A DNA stretch of 64,000 bases. It comes from Bryobacter sp. GTDB lineage: Bacteria > Acidobacteriota > Terriglobia > Bryobacterales > Bryobacteraceae. The position numbers and the translations under genes were made by a program. This document shows positions 42,613 through 50,964 of the stretch, piece after piece. Where the stretch lies: positions 33,468 through 97,467 of the forward strand of contig JALHNH010000025.1 of assembly GCA_022843625.1 (NCBI GenBank). The letters are read 5' to 3'. The notes beneath the pieces were generated by a model. It did not search any database. It worked only from the letters and a program-made list of their open reading frames with translations, and was not told the origin of the DNA. How positions within the stretch are numbered: the first letter of the stretch is position 1; each line of letters begins with the position of its first letter.

Positions 42613-45441
42613 TTAGCTGCAGCCGCTAGTCGACCCGCAGTTTTCGCACTTATAGCAAGACCCGTTACGTGTCATCATCCCGCCACACTCGGCACAAGAC
42701 GGAGCATCAGCCGCCACCGGCGAAAACAAATCCTGTTGCGGATCCTTCTCGGTCGGAGACAGTTTGGTCGTCTCGCCCGCTTCTCCCAATGCATACTCGG
42801 GGCCCAGGAACTTCGCGCCCATCCAGCGGAAGATGTAGTCCATGATCGACTTCGCATAAGGAATCTGCGGATTGCCTGTCCAGCCTGACGGTTCAAACCG
42901 TACATGGCTGAACTTGTCGACATAGAACTTGAGCGGCACACCGTACTGCAAGCCGTAGCTGATCGCTGTCGCGAAGTTGTCCATCAGGCCCGAGATCGTC
43001 GAGCCTTCCTTCGCCATCGTGATGAAGATCTCACCCGGAGTGCCGTCTTCAAATAGACCTACCGTGATGTAGCCTTCATGGCCAGCAATCGAGAACTTGT
43101 GCGTCTTGGCTTCGCGCTCTTCCGGCAGCTTGCGACGCTTCGGCTGATACACGATTTTCTCGACGATTTTCACTTCCTGCTTCGAGTCAGCAAGGCTACC
43201 AGTAGACTTCTTCTCACCCTTGGACGAACCGCTCGACAAGGGCTGAGCCTTCTTCGAATTGTCGCGATAGATGGCTACCGCCTTGATACCCAGCTTCCAG
43301 CTCTGCAGGTAAGCATCAGCGATATCTTCAACCGTCGATTCTTCCGGCATGTTCACCGTCTTCGAGATCGCACCCGAGATAAACGGCTGCGCAGCCGCCA
43401 TCATCTTCACGTGGCCCATGTGGTGGATGAACCGCTTGCCATTCATCGGACGGAAGCTGCAATCAAACACCGCCAAATGCTCGTCCTTGAAGCCGGGCGC
43501 CCCTTCGATCGTGCCAGTCGAATCGATGTGAGTAACAATCTTCTCCACTTGCTCCGGTGAATAGCCCAGCTTGATCAGGGCCTGAGGCACTGTCTGATTG
43601 ACAATCTTGATCACGCCGCCACCGACAAGCTTCTTATACTTCACCAGGCTGAGGTCGGGCTCGATACCGGTCGTATCGCAATCCATCATGAAACCGATCG
43701 TGCCCGTGGGCGCAATCACTGTCGTCTGCGCATTGCGATAACCACTGCCGCGGCCTACTTCGTAAGCGTTGTTCCAGCAATCCCAGGCTGCGCCGATCAG
43801 ATCGGGCTGCAAATTGGCTGCGCTGATCTTGGCCACGCTGTCGCGGTGCATGCGGATCACTTCGAGGAATGGTTCCTCATTCATCTCATAACCTGGGCAG
43901 GGGCCAACAGCCTCAGCCACACGGGCACTGGTCAAATAAGCCTGTCCACACATCACTGCCGTAATCGCCCCAGCCATATCGCGACCGGCATCGCTGTCAT
44001 ACGGCATGCTCATGGACATGAGCAACGTGCCAAGGTTGGCATAGCCCAAACCCAGCGGACGATAGTCATGCGAGTTCTTGCCAATCCGCTCGGTCGGGTA
44101 GCTTGCGTTGTCTACAAGAATCTCCTGCGCCACAATGCAGGTATCCACCGCATGACGGAAGGCTTCCACCTGGAACTTCCCATCCGGACCCAGAAACTTC
44201 ATCAGGTTCAGCGAAGCCAGATTGCAGGCCGAATCGTCAAGGAACATGTATTCGCTGCAGGGGTTGGAGGCATTGATACGGTTGGTGTTCTTCGACGTAT
44301 GCCAACGGTTAATCGTCGTATCAAACTGCATGCCAGGGTCGCCGCACTGCCAGGTCGCTTCAGCAATCTGACGCAACAGATCCTTGGCCATGTAGCGCTT
44401 GACGGGCGCACCAGTCACGCGGCTCTTGGTCCAATATTCGCCATTGCGCTCAGAGGCTTCCATGAAGTCGTCATCTGCCCGCACAGAGTTGTTCGCGTTC
44501 TGGAAGAAGATGCTCGAATAGGCGTCTCCGTCCATCGAAGAATCATAACCGGCCGCAATCAGAGTATGCGCCTTCTTCTCTTCCTTGGCCTTGCACCAGA
44601 CAAAGCTTTCAATATCCGGGTGGTCCGTGTTGAGGATCACCATCTTCGCCGCACGGCGAGTCTTGCCACCGCTCTTGATCACACCGGCAAAGGCGTCAAA
44701 GCCACGCATAAAGCTCAACGGGCCGGAAGCGCGTCCGCCACCACTCAAAATTGCGTTGTCTTCACGCAGGCTCGACAGGTTGGAACCTGTACCCGATCCC
44801 CACTTGAACAACATGCCTTCCGTCTTGGCCAGGTCGAGAATCGATTCCAGAGAGTCCCCGGCAGAATTGATAAAGCAGGCCGAACACTGCGGCCGATGCT
44901 CGCCAGTTTCCAGCTTGCGCACCTGCTGAGTAGTTTCATCCCAAACCCAACCATAACCGCGCTGTTCTTTGACCCCGACATTGAACCACACCGGCGAGTT
45001 GAAGCAGGCCTTCTGCGTCAACATCATGTGCGCCAGTTCGCTGCGGAAGTTCTCGCAGTCCTCAGCTGTCTTGAAGTAACCGTCCTTCATTCCCCAATCG
45101 GCAATCGTGTCGACAACACGATGCACCAGTTGCCCGACGCTGGTTTCGCGTTCGGGAGAACCCATCTTTCCATGAAAATACTTGCTGGCCACGATGTTGG
45201 TGGCCGTCTGAGACCAATCGGCTGGCACCTCTACATCCCGCTGTTCAAAAACTACTGCACCGGACGATGTTCCAATCGTCGCAGTCCGTTTCTCCCATAC
45301 GATCTCATCATAGGGAGTTTTTCCAGACTCCATTTTCGCAGTGAAATAGCGTGGAAAGTTCACTCCCGTGCGCTCTGCACGGCTCAGCGACTTTTTGGCC
45401 TTGGGGATTTTTGCATCGAGTGCAACAGCAAGCTGGCCCAT
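42613..45441 (-). CDS. nrdJ: vitamin B12-dependent ribonucleotide reductase (class II)
   Basis: A 942-residue class II ribonucleotide reductase, which uses adenosylcobalamin to make the thiyl radical that reduces ribonucleotides to deoxyribonucleotides, independent of oxygen. The active-site region NPCSEYMFLDDSACNLASLN and the substrate-loop regions ACFINSAGDSLESIL and GPLSFMRGFDAFAGVIKSGG are present. The C-terminal tail has the zinc-ribbon/redox cysteines CAECGG...CYKCENCG. The length is as expected. It stands alone with an upstream region carrying NrdR and DnaA boxes and a terminator downstream. A cobalamin riboswitch was looked for and not found. Confidence 0.97.
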   Translation of the reverse strand: MGQLAVALDAKIPKAKKSLSRAERTGVNFPRYFTAKMESGKTPYDEIVWEKRTATIGTSSGAVVFEQRDVEVPADWSQTATNIVASKYFHGKMGSPERETSVGQLVHRVVDTIADWGMKDGYFKTAEDCENFRSELAHMMLTQKACFNSPVWFNVGVKEQRGYGWVWDETTQQVRKLETGEHRPQCSACFINSAGDSLESILDLAKTEGMLFKWGSGTGSNLSSLREDNAILSGGGRASGPLSFMRGFDAFAGVIKSGGKTRRAAKMVILNTDHPDIESFVWCKAKEEKKAHTLIAAGYDSSMDGDAYSSIFFQNANNSVRADDDFMEASERNGEYWTKSRVTGAPVKRYMAKDLLRQIAEATWQCGDPGMQFDTTINRWHTSKNTNRINASNPCSEYMFLDDSACNLASLNLMKFLGPDGKFQVEAFRHAVDTCIVAQEILVDNASYPTERIGKNSHDYRPLGLGYANLGTLLMSMSMPYDSDAGRDMAGAITAVMCGQAYLTSARVAEAVGPCPGYEMNEEPFLEVIRMHRDSVAKISAANLQPDLIGAAWDCWNNAYEVGRGSGYRNAQTTVIAPTGTIGFMMDCDTTGIEPDLSLVKYKKLVGGGVIKIVNQTVPQALIKLGYSPEQVEKIVTHIDSTGTIEGAPGFKDEHLAVFDCSFRPMNGKRFIHHMGHVKMMAAAQPFISGAISKTVNMPEESTVEDIADAYLQSWKLGIKAVAIYRDNSKKAQPLSSGSSKGEKKSTGSLADSKQEVKIVEKIVYQPKRRKLPEEREAKTHKFSIAGHEGYITVGLFEDGTPGEIFITMAKEGSTISGLMDNFATAISYGLQYGVPLKFYVDKFSHVRFEPSGWTGNPQIPYAKSIMDYIFRWMGAKFLGPEYALGEAGETTKLSPTEKDPQQDLFSPVAADAPSCAECGGMMTRNGSCYKCENCGSTSGCS

Positions 45442-45546
45442 AAACGAAACCTCTTTTTATTTTTACTTAAACAATTTATGGCAACAAGACGGGGACGGTG
45501 GGCAGCCGGGGGAGGCGTGCTTTATCTTGGTGCGTTAGCGATGATG

Positions 45547-45592
45547 ACACAACATATTGTGTTACAGCAAGAAAAATATCTATATACAGTGC
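45547..45592 (-). promoter_or_regulatory. paired NrdR boxes upstream of nrdJ
   Basis: ACACAACATATTGTGT (45547-45562) and TATCTATATACAGTGC (45577-45592) match the NrdR consensus core C-w-A-t-A-T-a-T-w-G in 9 of 10 positions each. Their starts are 30 bp apart, about three helical turns, as is usual for NrdR pairs. They lie 106-151 nt upstream of the nrdJ ATG, so nrdJ is probably repressed by NrdR when dATP is high. Confidence 0.75.
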
Positions 45593-45616
45593 AACAACTT
45601 GCAGGCCAGCACATTT

Positions 45617-45657
45617 TTTTACACAAGCCAACCCTTCTTATGCACATCTTTTCCACA
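45617..45657 (+). promoter_or_regulatory. cluster of three DnaA-box 9-mers upstream of nrdJ
   Basis: TTTTACACA (45617-45625), TTATGCACA (45638-45646) and TTTTCCACA (45649-45657) all fit TTWTNCACA, the same strand, within 41 bp. DnaA control of ribonucleotide reductase genes is known in E. coli (nrdAB). These sites lie directly upstream of the NrdR boxes. Confidence 0.55.
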
Positions 45658-45754
45658 AGCTAAGCATTGAGAAAGATTGGGCTTATCCCTCTACTTAGCA
45701 CTAACCTTACCACTCAACACTTTTTCCTGTGCGAAACTGCATCTATGAAAAAAT

Positions 45755-46417
45755 ATGGGGATGCCCCACTTCGCCCCATTCTCGCTTCCGCCAATGGAGC
45801 CCGCCGATCAGTTGAAGCGCGTCACTGAATTCCGTTCGCAAATGGCTTCAAGGCGCACTGTGCGCGACTTTTCCGGCCAACCTTTCCCTATCGAATTAAT
45901 CCAGCAGGCAATCGCAACCGCTAGTACCGCTCCCTCCGGCGCAAACCAGCAACCGTGGCGTTTTGTTGTAGTTTCAGACCCTGACCTCAAGCGCCAGATT
46001 CGGATCGCTGCCGAAGCCGAAGAGCGCGAAAACTACGAAAATCGCTTTCCCCAGGAGTGGCTCGACGCCCTCGCCCCCTTCGCCACAGACTGGCAAAAGC
46101 CCTTCCTCGAAATATGTCCTTATATAATAGTGGTATTCCGAATTGATTATGGCCTTGAAGCTGACCGCAAGATCAAGCACTACTACGTTCAGGAAAGCGT
46201 AGGAATCGCCACCGGCTTTTTGCTCGCCGCTCTCCACCTTGCCGGCCTCGCGACGTTAACCCACACTCCAAGTCCCATGGGTTTTCTCGGCCAGATCCTC
46301 GACCGTCCAGCCAACGAACGCCCCTTCCTCCTGATCCCGGTCGGCTACCCAGCACCCGACGCCCAGGTCCCGGTCCTCACAAAGAAACCGCTCAACGAGG
46401 TGATGGTGCTCCGCTAG
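45755..46417 (+). CDS. nitroreductase-family flavoprotein with iodotyrosine deiodinase-like lid
   Basis: A 220-residue FMN protein. SRRTVRDFSGQP (33-44) and TAPSGANQQPWRF (58-70) are the FMN-binding motifs of the nitroreductase superfamily, and ESVGIATGFLLAALHLAGLA is the second FMN contact. The lid carries E90, Y94 and K115: spacings of 4 and 21 residues, identical to Glu/Tyr/Lys of mammalian iodotyrosine deiodinase, which hold the substrate's amino-acid group. It may thus dehalogenate halotyrosines or act on related substrates. The ATG at 45755 is used; MEPADQ at 45794 is also possible. The gene is divergent from nrdJ. Confidence 0.82.
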   Translation: MGMPHFAPFSLPPMEPADQLKRVTEFRSQMASRRTVRDFSGQPFPIELIQQAIATASTAPSGANQQPWRFVVVSDPDLKRQIRIAAEAEERENYENRFPQEWLDALAPFATDWQKPFLEICPYIIVVFRIDYGLEADRKIKHYYVQESVGIATGFLLAALHLAGLATLTHTPSPMGFLGQILDRPANERPFLLIPVGYPAPDAQVPVLTKKPLNEVMVLR

Positions 46418-46422
46418 CCTCG

Positions 46423-46803
46423 TTACCAGATCGTGAAAGGGTAGTTGGCTCCAATATCCCCATCCGCAGAGATCAGGTAAGCATCACCGGCACACCGGGC
46501 GTGGGCAACAACCATCCGGTCAAACGTGTCCCGGGTCCAAGTTTCACGGCAGGAAGCTCTGGCAACTCGATCGAAGGGGATTTCACAAACCCTTAAATCC
46601 AACTTTTCTTCCAGGTGCCCAAGAATCTGGTCGCCACCCGTTTTGGATCTACCGATTTCGTACATGAACTGCAGTTCAAGTCTGACGATTGGTGAGATCA
46701 GAAGATCGTATCGGTCAATCGCTTTCATCGCGGCTCCGGTCAGCCCCTTGGTATCTCCACTTGACAGGCGGACAACCACATGTGTATCGAGATAAGCGTG
46801 CAT
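46423..46803 (-). CDS. PIN domain toxin (VapC-like ribonuclease)
   Basis: A 126-residue PIN-domain protein. Acidic residues D6 (AYLDTHVVVRL), E43 (RLELQF), D92 and D96 (DTFDRMVVAHA) and D114/D116 (SADGDIG) fit the metal-dependent RNase active site. It follows a small antitoxin gene by 10 nt and forms with it a type II toxin-antitoxin pair. The target RNA is unknown. Confidence 0.88.
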   Translation of the reverse strand: MHAYLDTHVVVRLSSGDTKGLTGAAMKAIDRYDLLISPIVRLELQFMYEIGRSKTGGDQILGHLEEKLDLRVCEIPFDRVARASCRETWTRDTFDRMVVAHARCAGDAYLISADGDIGANYPFTIW

Positions 46804-46813
46804 TTACAGCAGA

Positions 46814-47065
46814 CTAAACCTGGCGGGCTTCCCATTCCGCTGCAAGTTTTGCTTTTTCAGCTTTCATGTCCGCTTGAAGGCTGTCTAAACTCACTCCGGG
46901 GGCCAATATGTCCATTGGCTTGAGCCGCGAAAGCTTCGACACCTTGTTTTCCGCAACCAGCCGAAACTTCGTTCCCTGGTAGGCGAACTCTACTTTTTCT
47001 CCCCTTGCTGCAGCCTCAGCCAGTGAGAAAAGGTTCTGCCGCACTTTTGAAATGGTCAGAGTCAT
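46814..47065 (-). CDS. type II antitoxin, Phd/YefM-like
   Basis: An 83-residue protein that starts MTLTISKVRQNLFSLAEAAA and continues RGEKVEFAYQGTKFRLVAE, the usual N-terminal DNA-binding/dimerisation layout of Phd/YefM antitoxins. The charged helical C-terminus (LQADMKAEKAKLAAEWE) should wrap the PIN toxin encoded 10 nt downstream. The pair is expected to repress its own promoter, within the 47066-47188 spacer. Confidence 0.85.
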   Translation of the reverse strand: MTLTISKVRQNLFSLAEAAARGEKVEFAYQGTKFRLVAENKVSKLSRLKPMDILAPGVSLDSLQADMKAEKAKLAAEWEARQV

Positions 47066-47317
47066 AACTAAATTTTAGCGCCTGATGTACAAATGCTCAA
47101 GAGACTTGTACAACCTAAATCAGTAACTCCGTTGAACTAACTACGGCTCAATCTGATCGTCCCCCACCCCACAGTAGGTCCTTCAGCAGTGGTGGTCCAA
47201 CCGAAATTCACTTGCAAGGACCTCATTACGCCATCCCAAAACATCGAAAACAAAACTAAGCGCAAAGCCGCGATAGAACCCACGCATCACCAAACTCAAG
47301 ATGGTCAACAGCAGACT

Positions 47318-47442
47318 CAGAAGAAGCAGCGGCGGGTATTTATCAAGGAATACAGGCTAGGAGCCGTTGAGCGAATGCTGGCTGGGGAAAGCCCCGCAGC
47401 TAGCGCGACAGCTTGGTGTCCGGGCGCTATGCTGGTCTCATA
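47318..47442 (+). pseudogene. remnant of an IS3-type transposase OrfA
   Basis: The stretch RRVFIKEYRLGAVERMLAGES, continued in another frame as ARQLGVRALCW, resembles the helix-turn-helix start of IS3-family OrfA proteins (xxFTxEFKxEAVRLxxxGxSxxxVAxxLGV). A frameshift divides the two parts, and neither the rest of OrfA nor OrfB is present. It directly abuts the start of the transglutaminase gene. The rest of the spacer from 47066 shows no gene. Confidence 0.55.
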
Positions 47443-49353
47443 GCGCCCAAGCCACAATCCTCTACGCTCCCCCGCATCCAGGAACTAGCCGTCTATGTCC
47501 TCATCGTCGGCACCTTCCTCTTGGTCGCCACCACCGACGGCCTCGCCTGGCCTACCCTCCTCTTCTGCCTCGGAATCGCCCTCCTCCGCATCGCTGGCCT
47601 CACCCTCAGCACCAACGCCGGCTGCGCCACCCTGCTCCTGGTCGCCGCCGCAGCTCCCCTCTATTGGTTCTTCTTTCGCAGCATTGCCTCGCTCAACATC
47701 AAAGACTTCCTCCTCGCTGTCCTCATGGTTTTCCTCCTCAGCGCTCAAACCGGCCGCGACTTCGCCGCCGTTTCCAGCTACTGCATCTGGATCATGATGG
47801 CCTCCCTCTTCCCCTCCAGCGGACCCCAGCAATGGTTCCTTCTCGCCATCCTCTTCACCTGGTTCCTCATCGTCCAGTGCCTCAACGAACTTCGCCGCAA
47901 TCGCGACCAGCTCAAAGAATGGCAAGGCATCGACGGCTGGCGCCTGCTGCGTCCCCTCGCCAGCTTCGGCCTTCTCATGGTCCTCGGCATCGGCATCGTC
48001 GCCGGCGGCCTTTATCTTCTCTTACCCCGAAACCCCATCGCCGCCTTCCAGTTCAACTTCCAACCCCTCCGCCGCCTCGTCGGCTTCTCTGGCTCCGTCC
48101 GCCTCGGCGAAATCGGCCAGCTCCAGGACGACCGCACCCCCGCCTTCCGCGTCCGCTTCCTCAGCGGAACACCCCCTCCCGTCGTCCGCTGGCGAGGGGC
48201 CGCCCTCTCCGACTTCAACGGCTCCGCCTGGACCAACACCCTCGAATCCTGGTACGAATTCCCCAACCAGGGCAAGATCATCGTCGCCTCCGACGACCAG
48301 CGCCGCAAGCCCGGCCCCCGCCTCTTCTACGAAATTCAAACCCTCGCCGCAATGGACCGTGTCCTCTTCACCACCGGCGTCCCCGAATACATCTACCTCC
48401 CGCAAGGTCGCCTCCGCCGCAACTCCGAAGGTGCCTTCAAACAGATCTCGCTCGAGAACGCCCTCCCCGCATACTCCTTCTCGGGCTTCCTGGATCCCAC
48501 CCTGCACCCGCAAGCGTCAGAAACCAGCGGCCCCCTCACCCAGCCCCTCCGTCAACGTTACCTCCGCCTCCCCGGCGTTAACCCGCGCATCCGCGAACTA
48601 GCCGAAATCATCACCGCAAACCTCACCGACCCTACTGACATCGCCAACCGCATTGAGACCCATCTCAAAACCAAGTACGCCTACAGTCTCGAATCCAACA
48701 TCGCCGGCCGCGAACCCCTCGTCGACTTCCTCTTCAATACCCGCGCCGGCCATTGCGAATACTTCGCCAGCGCCATGGCCGTCATGCTGCGAACCCTCAA
48801 GATTCCCACCCGAGTCGTCACCGGCTTCTACGCTTCACTTCCAGAGCCAATCAACTCCTGGTACGTCATCAGAAGCTCCAACGCCCACTCTTGGGTTGAG
48901 GTCTGGATTGAAGGCAAAGGCTGGGTCGTCTTCGATCCCACTCCCGCCGGCAACAACCAGCCCCAACTCTCCGCCGGCATGAAGTGGCTCATCCAGATGC
49001 AGGATCGCTTTGTCGTTTTAAGTGAAGAATGGATGGGCGGCGCCAGCGGCATGAAGCGCCCCAACATCTCCCGCCCCGACATCTCCTGGCCCTGGTTCCT
49101 CGCTGCAATTTCGATCCCGCTAGCCTGGCTCCTCTGGCAGCGGCGCAATAACCAATCGGCCGCCCCTCACGAAGCCACACAGCTCTTTGAGCAATATCTG
49201 AAAGCCTCAAAACGCAAGCGAAATTCCAGCCAGACCGCCCGCGAACTCGAACAGAACGAATTCACATCTCTCTACGAAAAAGCCCGCTTTTCAAAAGACC
49301 CCCAGGCCCTCGCCCAACTCCGGCACTGGCTACACCTATTCCTAAAGCGCTAA
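47413..49353 (+). CDS. TgpA-type membrane transglutaminase-like protein (DUF3488/transglut_core)
   Basis: A 646-residue protein. Five or six membrane helices occupy about residues 25-200; a periplasmic region follows with the transglutaminase-like core: C448 (AGHCEYFASAMAVML), H492 (NAHSWVEVWI) and D508 (VFDPTPAG), the right order and spacing for a Cys-His-Asp triad. A further helix near 565 and a cytoplasmic tail (DUF4129-like) complete the TgpA layout. TgpA proteins are essential in some bacteria, but their substrate is unknown. The start is uncertain: TTG at 47413 or GTG at 47416, just inside the transposase remnant. No MoxR or DUF58 partner genes, common next to such genes, are seen here. 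Confidence 0.88.
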   Translation: MVSGRYAGLIAPKPQSSTLPRIQELAVYVLIVGTFLLVATTDGLAWPTLLFCLGIALLRIAGLTLSTNAGCATLLLVAAAAPLYWFFFRSIASLNIKDFLLAVLMVFLLSAQTGRDFAAVSSYCIWIMMASLFPSSGPQQWFLLAILFTWFLIVQCLNELRRNRDQLKEWQGIDGWRLLRPLASFGLLMVLGIGIVAGGLYLLLPRNPIAAFQFNFQPLRRLVGFSGSVRLGEIGQLQDDRTPAFRVRFLSGTPPPVVRWRGAALSDFNGSAWTNTLESWYEFPNQGKIIVASDDQRRKPGPRLFYEIQTLAAMDRVLFTTGVPEYIYLPQGRLRRNSEGAFKQISLENALPAYSFSGFLDPTLHPQASETSGPLTQPLRQRYLRLPGVNPRIRELAEIITANLTDPTDIANRIETHLKTKYAYSLESNIAGREPLVDFLFNTRAGHCEYFASAMAVMLRTLKIPTRVVTGFYASLPEPINSWYVIRSSNAHSWVEVWIEGKGWVVFDPTPAGNNQPQLSAGMKWLIQMQDRFVVLSEEWMGGASGMKRPNISRPDISWPWFLAAISIPLAWLLWQRRNNQSAAPHEATQLFEQYLKASKRKRNSSQTARELEQNEFTSLYEKARFSKDPQALAQLRHWLHLFLKR

Positions 49354-49428
49354 GCACTTGCTTAGTGGCCTTCAGGTATTTTCCCTGATTCCAACAAAAC
49401 CGATCCAGCCTCAAGCTGGAACCAATCC

Positions 49429-50751
49429 ATGAATCGCCTACTCTGCTTTGCCCCACTCCTTCTCGTGACTGCGCTCTCAGCCCAACACAAAACTCTCGAA
49501 GATCTCACTAAAGATGCGCCACTCATCTTGGCTGGCCGGGTGACCTCAGCCGATAGCTATATAGCTGAAGACGGCGAAATCTACACCCGCGTCCGCCTCG
49601 AGGTCGCAGCGGTCCTCAAAAACACCGAAGACGTCTCACCAGCCGAGTTGGCCTTCGACATCAAAGGCGGTCAGGTCGGAGATCGGGTAGTAGTCTTCAC
49701 CGATGCCCCGCGCTTCGAAGCAGGCGAAGACGTCCTTTACCTCGGCACCACCACCCAGCCGGAAGAAAAAATCAACCTTGCCTCAGCCACCGGCCGTAAA
49801 GCTCTCGATCGCATCCGGCAATACCGCGAAGACTCAGGCACCCCTGTTAGCGACTTCGAGTCCAGCCGCCTCAACCGCTTCCTCAACCGTCAAGGCAAGC
49901 TCAACAGCGACCCCGAAACCTTCCTGGACCTCGACGCAACCACCTGCTCCGCCTACATGGGCCCCAAATGGAGCACCCCCGCCACCACCTATGGCCTGGC
50001 CTCCTCGATCCCCTCCACCTGGGCCTCCGCCATTCAGGCCGCCGCCACAGGCTGGAATCAGGGAGGCTCAAAATTTGCCTTCAGCTTCAGCCCGTCCAGC
50101 CCGCATACAATCAGCCTGGCCGACCTCGGCGCAGGCTCCACCCTCGCTTCAACCCGGGTAGAATTCTTCCAGAGCAGCCAGCAAATGGTCCGCTTCTCGA
50201 TGACCTTCAATAATCGCTACACCTGGACCACCACCGGCCAGGCCGGTCAATTTGATGTCCAGAACATCGCCATTCATGAGTTAGGCCATGCCCTCGGCCT
50301 CACCCACCCAAGCGCCAGCACCTGCGCGGAAGAAACCATGTGGTTCTCCGCCGGCGCTGGAGAAACAAAAAAACGAAGCCTTGAACCCGGTGACAAAAAC
50401 GGCCTTGTCACTCTCTACGGTGCCGCAGGAACAACAACCACTCCGACTCCTGCAACAACCGTAGCCACCCCCTCACTCACCTACTTTGCATTAGCCACCA
50501 CCAAGGCCATAGCCACCAAGCCTCTGGCGATCGTCTTCAGAGGGACCAACCTCATCCCGGCAAACATCGAAGCCCTTCTCACCGGCGGAGTCTGCGGCGC
50601 CACCGGCTGCACCGTAAAGCCAGCCGGAGCTTCCACAACAGACTTGGTTTTCCTGAACACCATCCCCGCCGGCTCCTACACCATCCGCCTCCGCAACGGC
50701 GCTGGCAACCCCTTAAGCACCCCCAACACCTTCACCGTCACCGCCAACTAG
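49429..50751 (+). CDS. matrixin-type zinc metalloprotease, secreted
   Basis: A 440-residue secreted protein with signal peptide MNRLLCFAPLLLVTALSAQ. The zinc site HELGHALGLTH (H283, E284, H287, H293) is followed by the Met-turn (M304, ETMWFSAG), which marks it as a metzincin of the matrixin (M10) group. The N-terminal 150 residues form an additional beta-rich domain (LAGRVTSADSYIAEDGEIYT); the C-terminal part after a Thr/Pro linker looks like an Ig-like domain (TYFALATTKAIATKPLAIVF). It probably cleaves extracellular proteins. Confidence 0.9.
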   Translation: MNRLLCFAPLLLVTALSAQHKTLEDLTKDAPLILAGRVTSADSYIAEDGEIYTRVRLEVAAVLKNTEDVSPAELAFDIKGGQVGDRVVVFTDAPRFEAGEDVLYLGTTTQPEEKINLASATGRKALDRIRQYREDSGTPVSDFESSRLNRFLNRQGKLNSDPETFLDLDATTCSAYMGPKWSTPATTYGLASSIPSTWASAIQAAATGWNQGGSKFAFSFSPSSPHTISLADLGAGSTLASTRVEFFQSSQQMVRFSMTFNNRYTWTTTGQAGQFDVQNIAIHELGHALGLTHPSASTCAEETMWFSAGAGETKKRSLEPGDKNGLVTLYGAAGTTTTPTPATTVATPSLTYFALATTKAIATKPLAIVFRGTNLIPANIEALLTGGVCGATGCTVKPAGASTTDLVFLNTIPAGSYTIRLRNGAGNPLSTPNTFTVTAN

Positions 50752-50772
50752 CGAAGAGGGTGGTTCGAAGCC

Positions 50773-50964
50773 TCATCCGCTCCGAATCACCCGCATCCAA
50801 TCCACCAATCCACGCCCCAACACCTCAACCAGGAACACGGCAAACACAAGCCACCCACCAGCAAGCCCCCCACTAAATAGCGCCGAGGCCCCCATCCAAC
50901 GCGCAATCAAATACACCACCCCTGGCAAAACAAGATAAGCCACACCTCGCACTATCCATTTCAA
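50773..50964 (-). CDS. small membrane protein coupled to mfd
   Basis: A 63-residue protein with two hydrophobic segments (GVAYLVLPGVVYLIARW and GGLAGGWLVFAVFLVEVLG). It would start at TTG (50964), overlapping the mfd stop codon by 3 nt (TTGA), and no in-frame ATG is nearby. Tight coupling supports a real gene, but no family is recognised. Confidence 0.5.
   Translation of the reverse strand: MKWIVRGVAYLVLPGVVYLIARWMGASALFSGGLAGGWLVFAVFLVEVLGRGLVDWMRVIRSG

Noticed and set aside
45442..45640. Cobalamin riboswitch upstream of nrdJ
   Set aside because: The leader was read for a B12-box-like sequence and none was found on the minus strand; the control signals seen are NrdR and DnaA boxes.
43846..45663. 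605-residue open frame on the plus strand opposite nrdJ
   Set aside because: It lies fully antisense to a clearly conserved gene (nrdJ), has no recognisable domain, and reflects codon bias of the opposite strand.
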